From the IMG/VR virus record IMGVR_UViG_3300025770_000055, positions 1 through 34,967 of that record: 34,967 bases of DNA. One strand, given 5' to 3'. The translations under genes and the position numbers were made by a program. Shown in pieces: positions 22,688-29,849 of this stretch (the first letter of the stretch is position 1; every line of letters starts with the position of its first letter). Below the pieces are notes generated by a model, which made no database searches, was not told the DNA's origin, and was given only the letters and a program-made list of their open reading frames with translations. Source of the DNA: a virus.

Positions 22688-23491
22688 ATGGTCGAATTTA
22701 CACATGATAGTATTAAATTTTTAGACGATAGAGTAATTAAATTACCAGAGGCGGATAAAGTTGTTTCGATTTTATCTGGTGGAATGGATTCTTCAATTAT
22801 GACCATTCTGTTGGTAAAATATTATGGTGCTGAAAATGTTTATCCTATATCTTTTGATTATAATCAAAAACAAGTAGTAGAAATAGATAGAGCAAAGGCA
22901 TTATGTAAAAGAATTAGAACTGCAGAACATAAAACATTTGATTTATCTGTATTAGGTGAAATAGCCAAACCAATGTGTGCTAACATTGCAGGTACAGATA
23001 TTGAAATGCCCACCATTAAAGATGTATTAGGAGATCCACAACCAGTTACATATGTTCCTTTCCGTAATATGATTTTGTTAACCTTAGCTATGTCATATGC
23101 AGAAACTATAGATTCAAATGATGTATTTACTGGTTTACAAGTACATGATGAATATGGTTATTGGGATACAACTGGTGCATTTGTTGATTCATTGAATGCT
23201 GTTGCTAAACAAAATAGAACGCATTGTGTGGATATACATGCACCATTCTTACAACTTTCAAAAATTGATGAATTAAAAATATGTGAGGGAATGGATGCTA
23301 TTTCCTTGCTTCAGCATAGCTTAACATGTTATAATCCTAAAGATGGAAAAAGTTGCGGGAAGTGTCCATCATGTTCGGAGAGGATTAACGCTTTTATGAA
23401 ATTGAATCTTGTAGATCCGATTGATTATCAGATAGAGATTCCATGGCGCCAAACGGCATTTGATTTCCAAAATAACTGGAGTAATGTATAA
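22688..23491 (+). CDS. queC: 7-cyano-7-deazaguanine synthase (QueC)
   Basis: QueC converts 7-carboxy-7-deazaguanine to preQ0 with ammonia and ATP. The start at ATG 22688 has GGAGG 5 nt before it; a GTG at 22685 is possible. The 267-aa protein has the PP-loop SGGMDSS (30-36), SFDYNQKQVVEIDRAKAL, YVPFRN (VPGRN in most QueC) and the zinc site C214/C223/C226/C229 (CYNPKDGKSCGKCPSC). It is immediately followed by a glutamine amidotransferase gene (TAATG), a gene pair that recalls the GAT-QueC fusion. Confidence 0.94.
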   Translation: MVEFTHDSIKFLDDRVIKLPEADKVVSILSGGMDSSIMTILLVKYYGAENVYPISFDYNQKQVVEIDRAKALCKRIRTAEHKTFDLSVLGEIAKPMCANIAGTDIEMPTIKDVLGDPQPVTYVPFRNMILLTLAMSYAETIDSNDVFTGLQVHDEYGYWDTTGAFVDSLNAVAKQNRTHCVDIHAPFLQLSKIDELKICEGMDAISLLQHSLTCYNPKDGKSCGKCPSCSERINAFMKLNLVDPIDYQIEIPWRQTAFDFQNNWSNV

Positions 23492-24108
23492 TGTGTTCTA
23501 TAATTGGTTCTTTTGATAAAAACAAGTTAGCAGAATTGGCTGATCTTAATAGATATCGCGGTGAACATTCACATTCATTATATGTATTTTGCCCCGAGAC
23601 TTATGGCATCAAATTTCAACATAAAGCTCTTGGTTCATTAAATTTTAATGAACATGAATTACCATCAGGATATATGGTTGCACATCAGCAAGCACCGACT
23701 ACTAAGAAATGGAATAATAATATCCATCCAGCTGAATGGAGTAATAATTTATTGTGGCATAATGGTATAATTAAGGCACCGACGGTTAAGAGATTAAAAG
23801 AATTGCATAAAACCGATGAAACATGGGATACTAAGTTAATGTTATATAGTTTAGATAAATTCCATGATTCTTTAGAATCTATAGATGGAAGTTTTTCTTG
23901 TCTATGGATGCGGGGTCCTGAATTAATGCTATTCCGGAATGAAATAAGTCCAATGTTTATTGACGATGATTTTAATATTTCTTCGACTAAATTTAAAGGT
24001 GCGAAGTCCACTGAAGCTAATACTATGTATTTTTTTGATATTAAATATAGGCAATTAGGTGAAGATAGGAAATTTTTAACTGTGAATAATCCTTATTATG
24101 GCATATAA
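23491..24108 (+). CDS. Class II glutamine amidotransferase domain protein
   Basis: The 205-aa product begins MCSIIGSF, so removal of Met exposes the catalytic N-terminal Cys of an Ntn glutaminase. LNRYRGEHSHSL, MVAHQQAPTT, LLWHNGIIK and SIDGSFSCLW match the substrate and oxyanion segments (R, HNG, D) of class II GATs. It has no synthetase domain, so its ammonia must be used by another protein. QueC lies directly upstream with a 1-nt overlap. GAT-QueC fusions make archaeosine in some archaea and occur in phage 9g. I infer that this stand-alone domain works with QueC or the transglycosylase product. Confidence 0.85.
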   Translation: MCSIIGSFDKNKLAELADLNRYRGEHSHSLYVFCPETYGIKFQHKALGSLNFNEHELPSGYMVAHQQAPTTKKWNNNIHPAEWSNNLLWHNGIIKAPTVKRLKELHKTDETWDTKLMLYSLDKFHDSLESIDGSFSCLWMRGPELMLFRNEISPMFIDDDFNISSTKFKGAKSTEANTMYFFDIKYRQLGEDRKFLTVNNPYYGI

Positions 24109-24706
24109 ATTTCCTAATTATAACTTAATGATATATAAATTATCATTAGCACATATTGTTATTATTGCATTATCAAATGCATTAATCCATATTCCAATAG
24201 ATGTGTTTGGAATAAAATTAACTTGGGCTGCATTTACTTATCCGTTTATAGTGGTTATTACTGATTTAACGGTGAGGGCATTAGGAAAGGGTATAGCAGC
24301 AAAAACAATATATAGAGCATTTCCGGTAGCGATTCTTATTTCTATTTTAGTGGTTAATTTAGAAGGTAGAGGTTTTGACTTTGCCCTTAGAATTGGGTTA
24401 GCAAGTGCATGTGCTTATGGGATAGGGACATTAATAGACGTACATATTTTTCAAAAGATAAGAGAACATTATAATGCTTGGTGGATTGCACCAATGCTTT
24501 CGACAGTAATAGCTAATGTTATAGATACATATACATTCTTTATTGTTGCTTTTAAGGGTTCAGAGGATGTTTATATGGCAACACATTGGGCAGAGCTGGC
24601 TACATCATTGGTTATTTATAAAATAGCGATAGGGATTATATTGTTTCTACCCTTATATGGTTGTGTATTGCGGCGCTTTAACCTTATAAATATTAAGTGT
24701 AAGTAA
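24098..24706 (+). CDS. yhhQ: YhhQ/VUT-family queuosine precursor transporter
   Basis: The 202-aa protein has about six hydrophobic helices and the VUT-family segment TYPFIVVITDLTVRALGKGI followed by AAKTIYRAF, typical of YhhQ, which takes up preQ0/preQ1 in E. coli. It overlaps the amidotransferase gene by 11 nt. It would sit in the host inner membrane and supply 7-deazaguanine precursor alongside de novo synthesis. It is the last gene of the cassette; a late promoter element lies in its final codons. Confidence 0.92.
   Translation: MAYKFPNYNLMIYKLSLAHIVIIALSNALIHIPIDVFGIKLTWAAFTYPFIVVITDLTVRALGKGIAAKTIYRAFPVAILISILVVNLEGRGFDFALRIGLASACAYGIGTLIDVHIFQKIREHYNAWWIAPMLSTVIANVIDTYTFFIVAFKGSEDVYMATHWAELATSLVIYKIAIGIILFLPLYGCVLRRFNLINIKCK
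24685..24692 (+). promoter_or_regulatory. Late promoter element TATAAATA
   Basis: An exact TATAAATA 28 nt before the ATG at 24721, inside the end of yhhQ. The predicted leader of ~23 nt carries AAGGAG. It would separate late expression of the gene at 24721, and perhaps gp62, from the modification cassette. Confidence 0.6.
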
Positions 24707-24720
24707 ATAAGGAGATCCAA

Positions 24721-25401
24721 ATGGCTGACGAAAAGAAGGATGAAAATCCAAATATTGATGAGGAAGGTAATCTTCATATAAAATTAGATGCTGATGATTC
24801 GGCACTAATTGTTCATACTGATGGTTCAGTTGAAATTGTTAGTAGAGAAATGGCAAACAATGAAGATGGTTATCTTGGAGATATTGAAGATTTAAATAAA
24901 ACTTTTTCTTTGGTATTAGCACTTGCGGCATCATTGGAAGACGAAGAATTATATAATATGATTTTTGACAATTTAAATCGTGTTTTGATGAAACAATGGG
25001 ATAGTTTGGATAATGATAAAAAAGATAATATTATGAAAATTAGACAAAAGAAAAGGGCAAAGCTTTCTGGTGATGAAGAAGCGATAAGAGAACAGAGGAT
25101 TAATCGGTTCCGTCAAAGTATGAGTGATCAGGAAAGACAATTTCTAGACAATGAAAGAAAAAGGTTGCTTGATGATATGAGACAAGAAGTGGAAGATTTT
25201 AAAAATAGAGATCCAATGCAGGAGTTTCCTGATCCTACAGGTTTACATCCACATCCGGATGGTTTAAGAAGAATGAAAAGAAAGAAAAGGAATCCACTTG
25301 ATAGGCTAAGTAATGCAGCATGGAATCCATATGATAAATCTTTAGTGACACATAAAGGTCAATGGAGATTAGATTATCCACCACCTGATGAGGAAGAATA
25401 A
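24721..25401 (+). CDS. Acidic/coiled-coil protein beside gp62, unknown function
   Basis: This 226-aa protein has the N-terminal module DSALIVHTDGSVEIVS followed by a helical LVLALAASLEDEELYNMIFD segment, shared in order with the protein at 15144 next to the clamp. A long charged helix follows (about 100-165, rich in Arg, Lys, Glu), then a Pro/His-rich linker and a basic patch RRMKRKKRN. It overlaps gp62 by 1 nt (TAATG). Placement suggests a link with the replisome or late transcription. It could alternatively be a virion or scaffold protein; nothing decides this. Confidence 0.65.
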   Translation: MADEKKDENPNIDEEGNLHIKLDADDSALIVHTDGSVEIVSREMANNEDGYLGDIEDLNKTFSLVLALAASLEDEELYNMIFDNLNRVLMKQWDSLDNDKKDNIMKIRQKKRAKLSGDEEAIREQRINRFRQSMSDQERQFLDNERKRLLDDMRQEVEDFKNRDPMQEFPDPTGLHPHPDGLRRMKRKKRNPLDRLSNAAWNPYDKSLVTHKGQWRLDYPPPDEEE

Positions 25402-25778
25402 TGAATCCATTTGAATATGCGAATGATTTGATGACAAAAGAAAGTTATGATTCAGAGATTAAGGATAGGAAAGATTATAAAAAATTTCTTATTAATCGTT
25501 CCCTATCTTATCAATCGGATTTAATTTATATAATTAATGAAGTAAATAGATTTCCTGATATTGCTAATAAAACACATTATGACTTTCTTTATAATATTAT
25601 ACCCAAAAAGAAAAGACCAAGAAAGTTTTGGGCAAAGGGAAAGAAACTGGAAAATTTAGCATTAGTAAAGGAATTTTTTAAATATAGTAATTCTAAGGCA
25701 AGTACTGCTTTATCGGTTCTTACTGAAGGTGATATAGAATATATCAAGAATAAGCTCAATAAGGGTGGTCTGTCCTAA
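25401..25778 (+). CDS. 62: Clamp loader small subunit (T4 gp62)
   Basis: gp62 is the non-ATPase subunit of the gp44/gp62 clamp loader. The 125-aa product has MNPFEYANDL, FLINRSLSYQSDLIYIINEV, YDFLYNIIPKKKRPRKFWAK and a C-terminal FKYSNSKASTALSVLTEGDI with IKNKLNKGGL. These features match the short gp62 of marine T4-like phages and, more weakly, T4 gp62 (187 aa). It precedes regA, as in T4, but is separated from gp44 by the modification cassette. Confidence 0.85.
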   Translation: MNPFEYANDLMTKESYDSEIKDRKDYKKFLINRSLSYQSDLIYIINEVNRFPDIANKTHYDFLYNIIPKKKRPRKFWAKGKKLENLALVKEFFKYSNSKASTALSVLTEGDIEYIKNKLNKGGLS

Positions 25779-25781
25779 TAT

Positions 25782-25789
25782 TATAAATA
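25782..25789 (+). promoter_or_regulatory. Late promoter element TATAAATA before regA
   Basis: An exact TATAAATA just after the gp62 stop, 51 nt before the regA ATG, with AAAGGA in the leader. A late promoter for RegA is unexpected, as T4 regA is made early/middle. A TATAAT at 25792-25797 could instead be a -10 element. Confidence 0.55.
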
Positions 25790-25840
25790 TATATAATGGT
25801 TTTATAAATTAAGCATTTTTGAATTGAAAGGAATAGGACG

Positions 25841-26314
25841 ATGACAGCAGACAATATAAAATGGTCTATTGAAGATATGATTGAGGTGAGGTTGAAAGAA
25901 GATGATGATTTCCTCAAAGTTAAAGAAACACTCACCCGCATTGGCATAGCATCTCGACGAGAAAAAAAGTTATATCAATCATGCCACATACTCCACAAAC
26001 AAGGTAAATATTACATAGTTCATTTTAAAGAATTATTTGCGCTTGATGGTAAGCCAACTAATCTTTCTGAGAATGATATTGAACGAAGAAATACGGTTGT
26101 GAATCTTTTGCATGAATGGGATTTAGTTGAAATTTTACATCCCGATAAAGCACAACCAACTGTTTCGATTAGACAGATGAAAATCCTGCCATTTGGGGAA
26201 AAATCTGAATGGGACTTACAGGCAAAGTATAGCATAGGTAACGTTGGTATGAAAACCACAACAGAAGGAGGAAATGCACGCTCAACCGAAATACCAAAAG
26301 ACATATTTAAATAA
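25841..26314 (+). CDS. regA: RegA translational repressor
   Basis: RegA binds ribosome-binding regions of many early phage mRNAs and represses their translation. The 157-aa product shares with T4 RegA (122 aa) the segments DDFLKVKETLTRIGIASRRE, LYQSCHILHKQGKYYIVHFK and ENDIERRNTVVNLLHEWDL. It has an extra ~35-residue C-terminal tail (from about residue 121) absent from T4. If the uvsY, queE and polymerase mRNAs are leaderless they would lack an upstream binding region for RegA, which is of interest for its targets. The gene end overlaps the next ORF by 41 nt. Confidence 0.96.
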   Translation: MTADNIKWSIEDMIEVRLKEDDDFLKVKETLTRIGIASRREKKLYQSCHILHKQGKYYIVHFKELFALDGKPTNLSENDIERRNTVVNLLHEWDLVEILHPDKAQPTVSIRQMKILPFGEKSEWDLQAKYSIGNVGMKTTTEGGNARSTEIPKDIFK

Positions 26315-26759
26315 TATAATATTTGTAATTAGTTTATTTTTTATAGCAAGTTGCACGGGCTTGGAAACCTTTGCAATAGGTGCAACCGGTAATATAGTCA
26401 GTCAGGTATCAGGAGATTATATCTTTACTGAATATGAGAAGAAGTATATTGTCACAAAAGACAAGAATGTTGAAGCAAACTTTATTAAAGGAGATGGAAC
26501 CGTGAATGTAAAAATTGTAAAATTAACAAATGGTGAAGAATTAATAGGTGAATTTGATGACAGTAAGCATATTATTAAAAACCCTGTAGTAATGATTCCA
26601 TTAGATGAGAAACGTATTGGTTTTAATCCATGGATGCCATATGCAGAAGATAAAGAGTATCAATTAAAAGAAGATAAAATTCTTGTTGTTGCAGATCCAA
26701 GTAAACATATTGCAAATGAATATAATAAGGCCTTTGGGAGCGGTATTGTAGTACCCTAA
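26274..26759 (+). CDS. Lipoprotein fused to an Sm-like phage domain
   Basis: The full ORF gives 161 aa. Residues 1-27 form a signal peptide with lipobox FIASC, and residues 28-75 are a small secreted segment with IGATGNIVSQVSGDYIF. From about 76 the sequence (VNVKIVKLTNGEELIGEFDD, PWMPYAEDKE, NKAFGSGIVVP) matches the Sm/Lsm-like small phage proteins that are normally cytoplasmic and free-standing. AGGAGG lies just 5' of the ATG. An exported fusion is odd. AAAGGAG at 26487-26493 and GTG 26502 suggest that the second half is also made alone. Confidence 0.65.
   Translation: MHAQPKYQKTYLNNIIFVISLFFIASCTGLETFAIGATGNIVSQVSGDYIFTEYEKKYIVTKDKNVEANFIKGDGTVNVKIVKLTNGEELIGEFDDSKHIIKNPVVMIPLDEKRIGFNPWMPYAEDKEYQLKEDKILVVADPSKHIANEYNKAFGSGIVVP
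26502..26759 (+). CDS. Candidate internal start: free-standing Sm-like protein
   Basis: GTG 26502 is in frame with the ORF from 26274 and has AAAGGAG 8 nt upstream. It would yield an 85-residue protein starting (M)NVKIVKLTNGEELIGEF, the usual N-terminus of Sm-like proteins in marine T4-like phages. It is a nested gene if translated. Sm-like folds often bind RNA. Confidence 0.5.
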   Translation: MNVKIVKLTNGEELIGEFDDSKHIIKNPVVMIPLDEKRIGFNPWMPYAEDKEYQLKEDKILVVADPSKHIANEYNKAFGSGIVVP

Positions 26760-26766
26760 ATCTTCC

Positions 26767-26795
26767 TTGTATTTTGAATCTTTTTTTGGTATAAT
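26767..26795 (+). promoter_or_regulatory. Promoter of the DNA polymerase gene (leaderless type)
   Basis: TTGTAT (26767-26772), 17 bp and TATAAT (26790-26795), with the shared 13-mer TCTTCCTTGTATT. As at uvsY and queE, a 6-nt gap places the ATG (26802) at the predicted transcription start. Confidence 0.82.
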
Positions 26796-26801
26796 TATAT
26801 A

Positions 26802-29297
26802 ATGAAATTTTATACATATGTGGCTAAAATAGGTAATCGTATCTATCGTCGTGAGATAGATAATAAAGGTGAAAGGTATTCTGGTTATACACATTTTAAA
26901 CCAACCTTATATCTTCCAGCTCCGGAAGATAAATCCAATTACAGAAGTTTAGATAATGAGCCTCTTGGCTCTCATACTTTTGATTCAATGAAAGACTGTA
27001 GAGAATTTCTTGAAACGTATGAGGGTACGGTTAATTATTCTATCTTTGGCAATCGCAATTATGTTTCTCAATATATAACGGAAACATATCCTGATGTTCA
27101 GTACGACTCAACGAAAATTAAAATAACTAATATTGATATTGAAACATCCATTGAAAATGGATTCCCCGATATCCGTATGGCTAATTCTGCTATAACATCC
27201 ATTACTTGTTATGATAATATTGAAGATAAGTATGTGGCTTTTGGAACAGGAAAATATACTCCTGACCAGCCAGATAAAGTTATTCATTATTTTCAAAGTG
27301 ATAATGAACAGGCAATGTTAGAGTTATTCATTGGCTGGTGGCAGGATAATATTCCAGATATTATTACAGGTTGGAATTGTAAGTTTTTTGATATTCCTTA
27401 TATAATAAATCGGTTGAATAGATATGGATTAGAAGCAAAAGCTTTATCACCAATAAAGAATATATACGAGAAGAATATAAAAATTGCTGGTAAAGAAAAC
27501 CAAACCTATTTGATTACTGGTGTTTCGGTTCTTGATTATCTTGACCTATATAAAAAATATACTTATAAAATTAGAGAATCATATAAGTTGGATTATATTG
27601 GTAAGGTTGAATTAGGATTAAGGAAAGATCAGGATGAAATACCGGGCTATGAATTATATAAAACTGATTATCAGAAGTTTATTAGTTATAATATAAGGGA
27701 TGTTGAGATTGTAAAAAAGCTTGATGATAAGATGAAATTGCTAGATTTGATAATTACGATGGCATATGATTCTGGTATTAATTTTGAAGATGTATTTTCA
27801 CCAGTAAGGACTTGGGAAGCTATTATCTATCGATTTCTTAAAGATCAAAAAATAGCTACACCAGCTAAGAAAGAACAAAGTTCAAGTAGACAAATTGAGG
27901 GAGGTTATGTTAAAGATCCACATATAGGTCTACATAAATGGGTAGTTAGTTTTGACTTGGCTAGTCTATATCCTCATTTGATACAGCAATATAATATTAG
28001 TCCAGAAACAATTATTAAAGATTATCCTAAGGTAGATGTTAATGTTGATAAGTTAGTTGGACAAGAGCTTGATACTGATTATCTTAAACAGAAAGATATG
28101 ACACTTACACCTAACGGGGAACATTTTAGAACTAATGTTCAAGGGTTTCTTCCTAAGTTAATGAGTAAGATGTATAATGATAGAGTTGTTTTTAAAAAGA
28201 AAATGTTGGAAGAACAACAAAAAAAAGAAAGTGGGAATAAATCACAAGAAGTGATTAATAATATAGCGAAGTATAATAATATTCAGATGTCAAAAAAGAT
28301 TTTATTAAATAGTGCCTATGGTGCATTGGCTAATCAATATTTTCTTTATTATTCACCAGAACAAGCGGAGGCTATTACAACATCAGGACAGTTATCTATA
28401 AGATGGATTGAGAAAAGTATAAATAAATATATAAATACGTTACTATCAACAGAGGGCGCAGACTATGTCATTGCGATCGATACGGATAGCATTTATGTCA
28501 CGTTTGATAAATTGGTTAATAGTGTGTTACCAGAGGGAAGTGATGTTACAAAAATCGTATCCTTCTTGGATACGATATGTAAAGATAAAATTGAATCATA
28601 TATTGACACGAGTTATAAGTTACTTCATACATATGTAAATGGCTATGAACAGAAAATGTTCATGGAGCGTGAGGTAATAGCAGACAAAGGTATTTGGACT
28701 GCTAAAAAAAGATATATACTTAATGTATATAATAACGAAGGTGTAGCATATAAAGAACCCAAATTAAAAATAATGGGTATTGAAAGTGTTAGAAGTTCTA
28801 CACCTGAATGGTGTCGTGAGAATCTTCATTCATTAATAGAAACTATTATTAATACGGATGAAAAAACTGTTCAAGTTGCCCTTGAGGATTATCGTAGTAA
28901 ATTTAAGAAATTAAGTTTTACTAATATAGCATTTCCAAGATCAGTCCGCGGTCTAGATAAGTATAAATCTTCAAAAGACATTTATATTAAAGCAACACCA
29001 ATTCATGTAAGAGGTGTTCTTCTCTATAATCATTTCTTAAGAGAACAAAATCTCACAAATAAATATGAATTAATTCGGGATGGGGATAAGATTAAATTTG
29101 CCTATCTGAAAGAACCTAATAAGATTGGTGAAAATGTTATTGCTATTTCATCTGTATTGCCGATCGAATTTAATTTAGAAAAATATATAGATTATGATAT
29201 GCAATTTGATAAATCGTTTCTTCAACCAGTTAAGAATATCTTGAATGCGATTGGATGGAAAAATGAGAATGTCGGTAGTTTGGAATCTTTTTTTTAG
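26802..29297 (+). CDS. 43: DNA polymerase (T4 gp43, family B)
   Basis: gp43 is the replicative polymerase with 3'-5' proofreading. The 831-aa product (T4 898 aa) has exonuclease motifs DIETS (112-116), WNCKFFDIPYIINR and YNIRDVEIV. Polymerase motifs are A DLASLYPHL (D385), B KKILLNSAYGALANQYF and C IDTDSIYV (D560, D562). The C-terminus, DYDMQFDKSFLQPVKNIL with SLESFF, matches T4 gp43 and includes the clamp-binding tail. It is preceded by the lipoprotein/Sm ORF and its own promoter, and was probably translated from a leaderless mRNA. Confidence 0.97.
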   Translation: MKFYTYVAKIGNRIYRREIDNKGERYSGYTHFKPTLYLPAPEDKSNYRSLDNEPLGSHTFDSMKDCREFLETYEGTVNYSIFGNRNYVSQYITETYPDVQYDSTKIKITNIDIETSIENGFPDIRMANSAITSITCYDNIEDKYVAFGTGKYTPDQPDKVIHYFQSDNEQAMLELFIGWWQDNIPDIITGWNCKFFDIPYIINRLNRYGLEAKALSPIKNIYEKNIKIAGKENQTYLITGVSVLDYLDLYKKYTYKIRESYKLDYIGKVELGLRKDQDEIPGYELYKTDYQKFISYNIRDVEIVKKLDDKMKLLDLIITMAYDSGINFEDVFSPVRTWEAIIYRFLKDQKIATPAKKEQSSSRQIEGGYVKDPHIGLHKWVVSFDLASLYPHLIQQYNISPETIIKDYPKVDVNVDKLVGQELDTDYLKQKDMTLTPNGEHFRTNVQGFLPKLMSKMYNDRVVFKKKMLEEQQKKESGNKSQEVINNIAKYNNIQMSKKILLNSAYGALANQYFLYYSPEQAEAITTSGQLSIRWIEKSINKYINTLLSTEGADYVIAIDTDSIYVTFDKLVNSVLPEGSDVTKIVSFLDTICKDKIESYIDTSYKLLHTYVNGYEQKMFMEREVIADKGIWTAKKRYILNVYNNEGVAYKEPKLKIMGIESVRSSTPEWCRENLHSLIETIINTDEKTVQVALEDYRSKFKKLSFTNIAFPRSVRGLDKYKSSKDIYIKATPIHVRGVLLYNHFLREQNLTNKYELIRDGDKIKFAYLKEPNKIGENVIAISSVLPIEFNLEKYIDYDMQFDKSFLQPVKNILNAIGWKNENVGSLESFF

Positions 29298-29305
29298 GAG
29301 TAGAT

Positions 29306-29425
29306 ATGTGGACATATAAATGTAAAGCAGGATTATATAAGAGTGATAATTTAGTATTTTTGTTATGTGCTATAGTATCACATCGCTTCTCACATCTATT
29401 AAAAGGCGATGGATTTTGTGATTAA
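29306..29425 (+). CDS. 39-aa protein, unknown function
   Basis: AGGAG lies 6 nt before an ATG 8 nt after the polymerase stop. The 39 codons read MWTYKCKAGLYKSDNLVFLL and continue to a C-terminal FCD. The middle is hydrophobic (LVFLLCAIVSH). It overlaps the next gene by 17 nt. The good ribosome-binding site is the main support. Confidence 0.45.
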   Translation: MWTYKCKAGLYKSDNLVFLLCAIVSHRFSHLLKGDGFCD

Positions 29426-29597
29426 TAGAAACGATCCCTTTTATCAGATAAAAGAACAAGAAAGAAGATGTACACTAGGTATACATAATTATGATAATTA
29501 TAGGAATGATGAAAAAGAAGTTATGATATGTAAGGTATGTAAACATATGCAATTACCTAGTGATATTATTATTGAAATTGTTAAGGAGATTAAATAA
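29409..29597 (+). CDS. Small zinc-finger-like protein
   Basis: This 62-aa protein has C21, H26 and a CxxC pair (C41/C44) in EVMICKVCKHM, consistent with a zinc finger similar to small phage proteins with 'C.lG.H.y.......v.C..C'. AAAAGGCG precedes its ATG closely. The stop overlaps the next gene as TAATG. Function is unknown. Confidence 0.65.
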   Translation: MDFVINRNDPFYQIKEQERRCTLGIHNYDNYRNDEKEVMICKVCKHMQLPSDIIIEIVKEIK

Positions 29598-29848
29598 TGA
29601 GCATTAATGTAGAAATTGATTTTGATGCAGCTGATAAGATTCTAGTAGAAGCATTAAAAGAACAATACAGTAATGTTAGCAAGACGTTAGAGCAACGCTG
29701 TGATGATACAAAAAATAATTATGGTATGTTCCATAACGATAAGGAAGAAGATATTGTTGCAATAAAAAAACTACTGAAATCGTTTGAGGATGTTTTAAGA
29801 TACAATATGCTGGAAGATGACTTTGTTGATTTTAAAAAGGAGGTATAG
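29597..29848 (+). CDS. Small acidic protein upstream of uvsX
   Basis: This 83-aa helical protein starts MSINVEIDFDAADKILVEAL and ends YNMLEDDFVDFKKEV. It is coupled to genes on both sides (TAATG before, 1-nt gap to uvsX). Small helical proteins at this position are common in marine T4-like phages. No functional motif is visible. Confidence 0.7.
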   Translation: MSINVEIDFDAADKILVEALKEQYSNVSKTLEQRCDDTKNNYGMFHNDKEEDIVAIKKLLKSFEDVLRYNMLEDDFVDFKKEV

Positions 29849-29849
29849 T

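Noticed and set aside
22432-22806. Minus-strand ORF of 124 codons opposite dpdA/queC
   Set aside because: It is antisense to two well-supported genes, has no recognisable motif, and no minus-strand ribosome-binding site or promoter was found.
23685-24011. Minus-strand ORF of 108 codons opposite the amidotransferase
   Set aside because: It is a shadow of the amidotransferase gene, whose catalytic motifs are clear on the plus strand.
28418-28437. Two TATAAATA late-promoter matches inside the polymerase gene
   Set aside because: They fall in codons for SINKYINT-like residues in AT-rich coding sequence with no gene start downstream; chance matches are expected.
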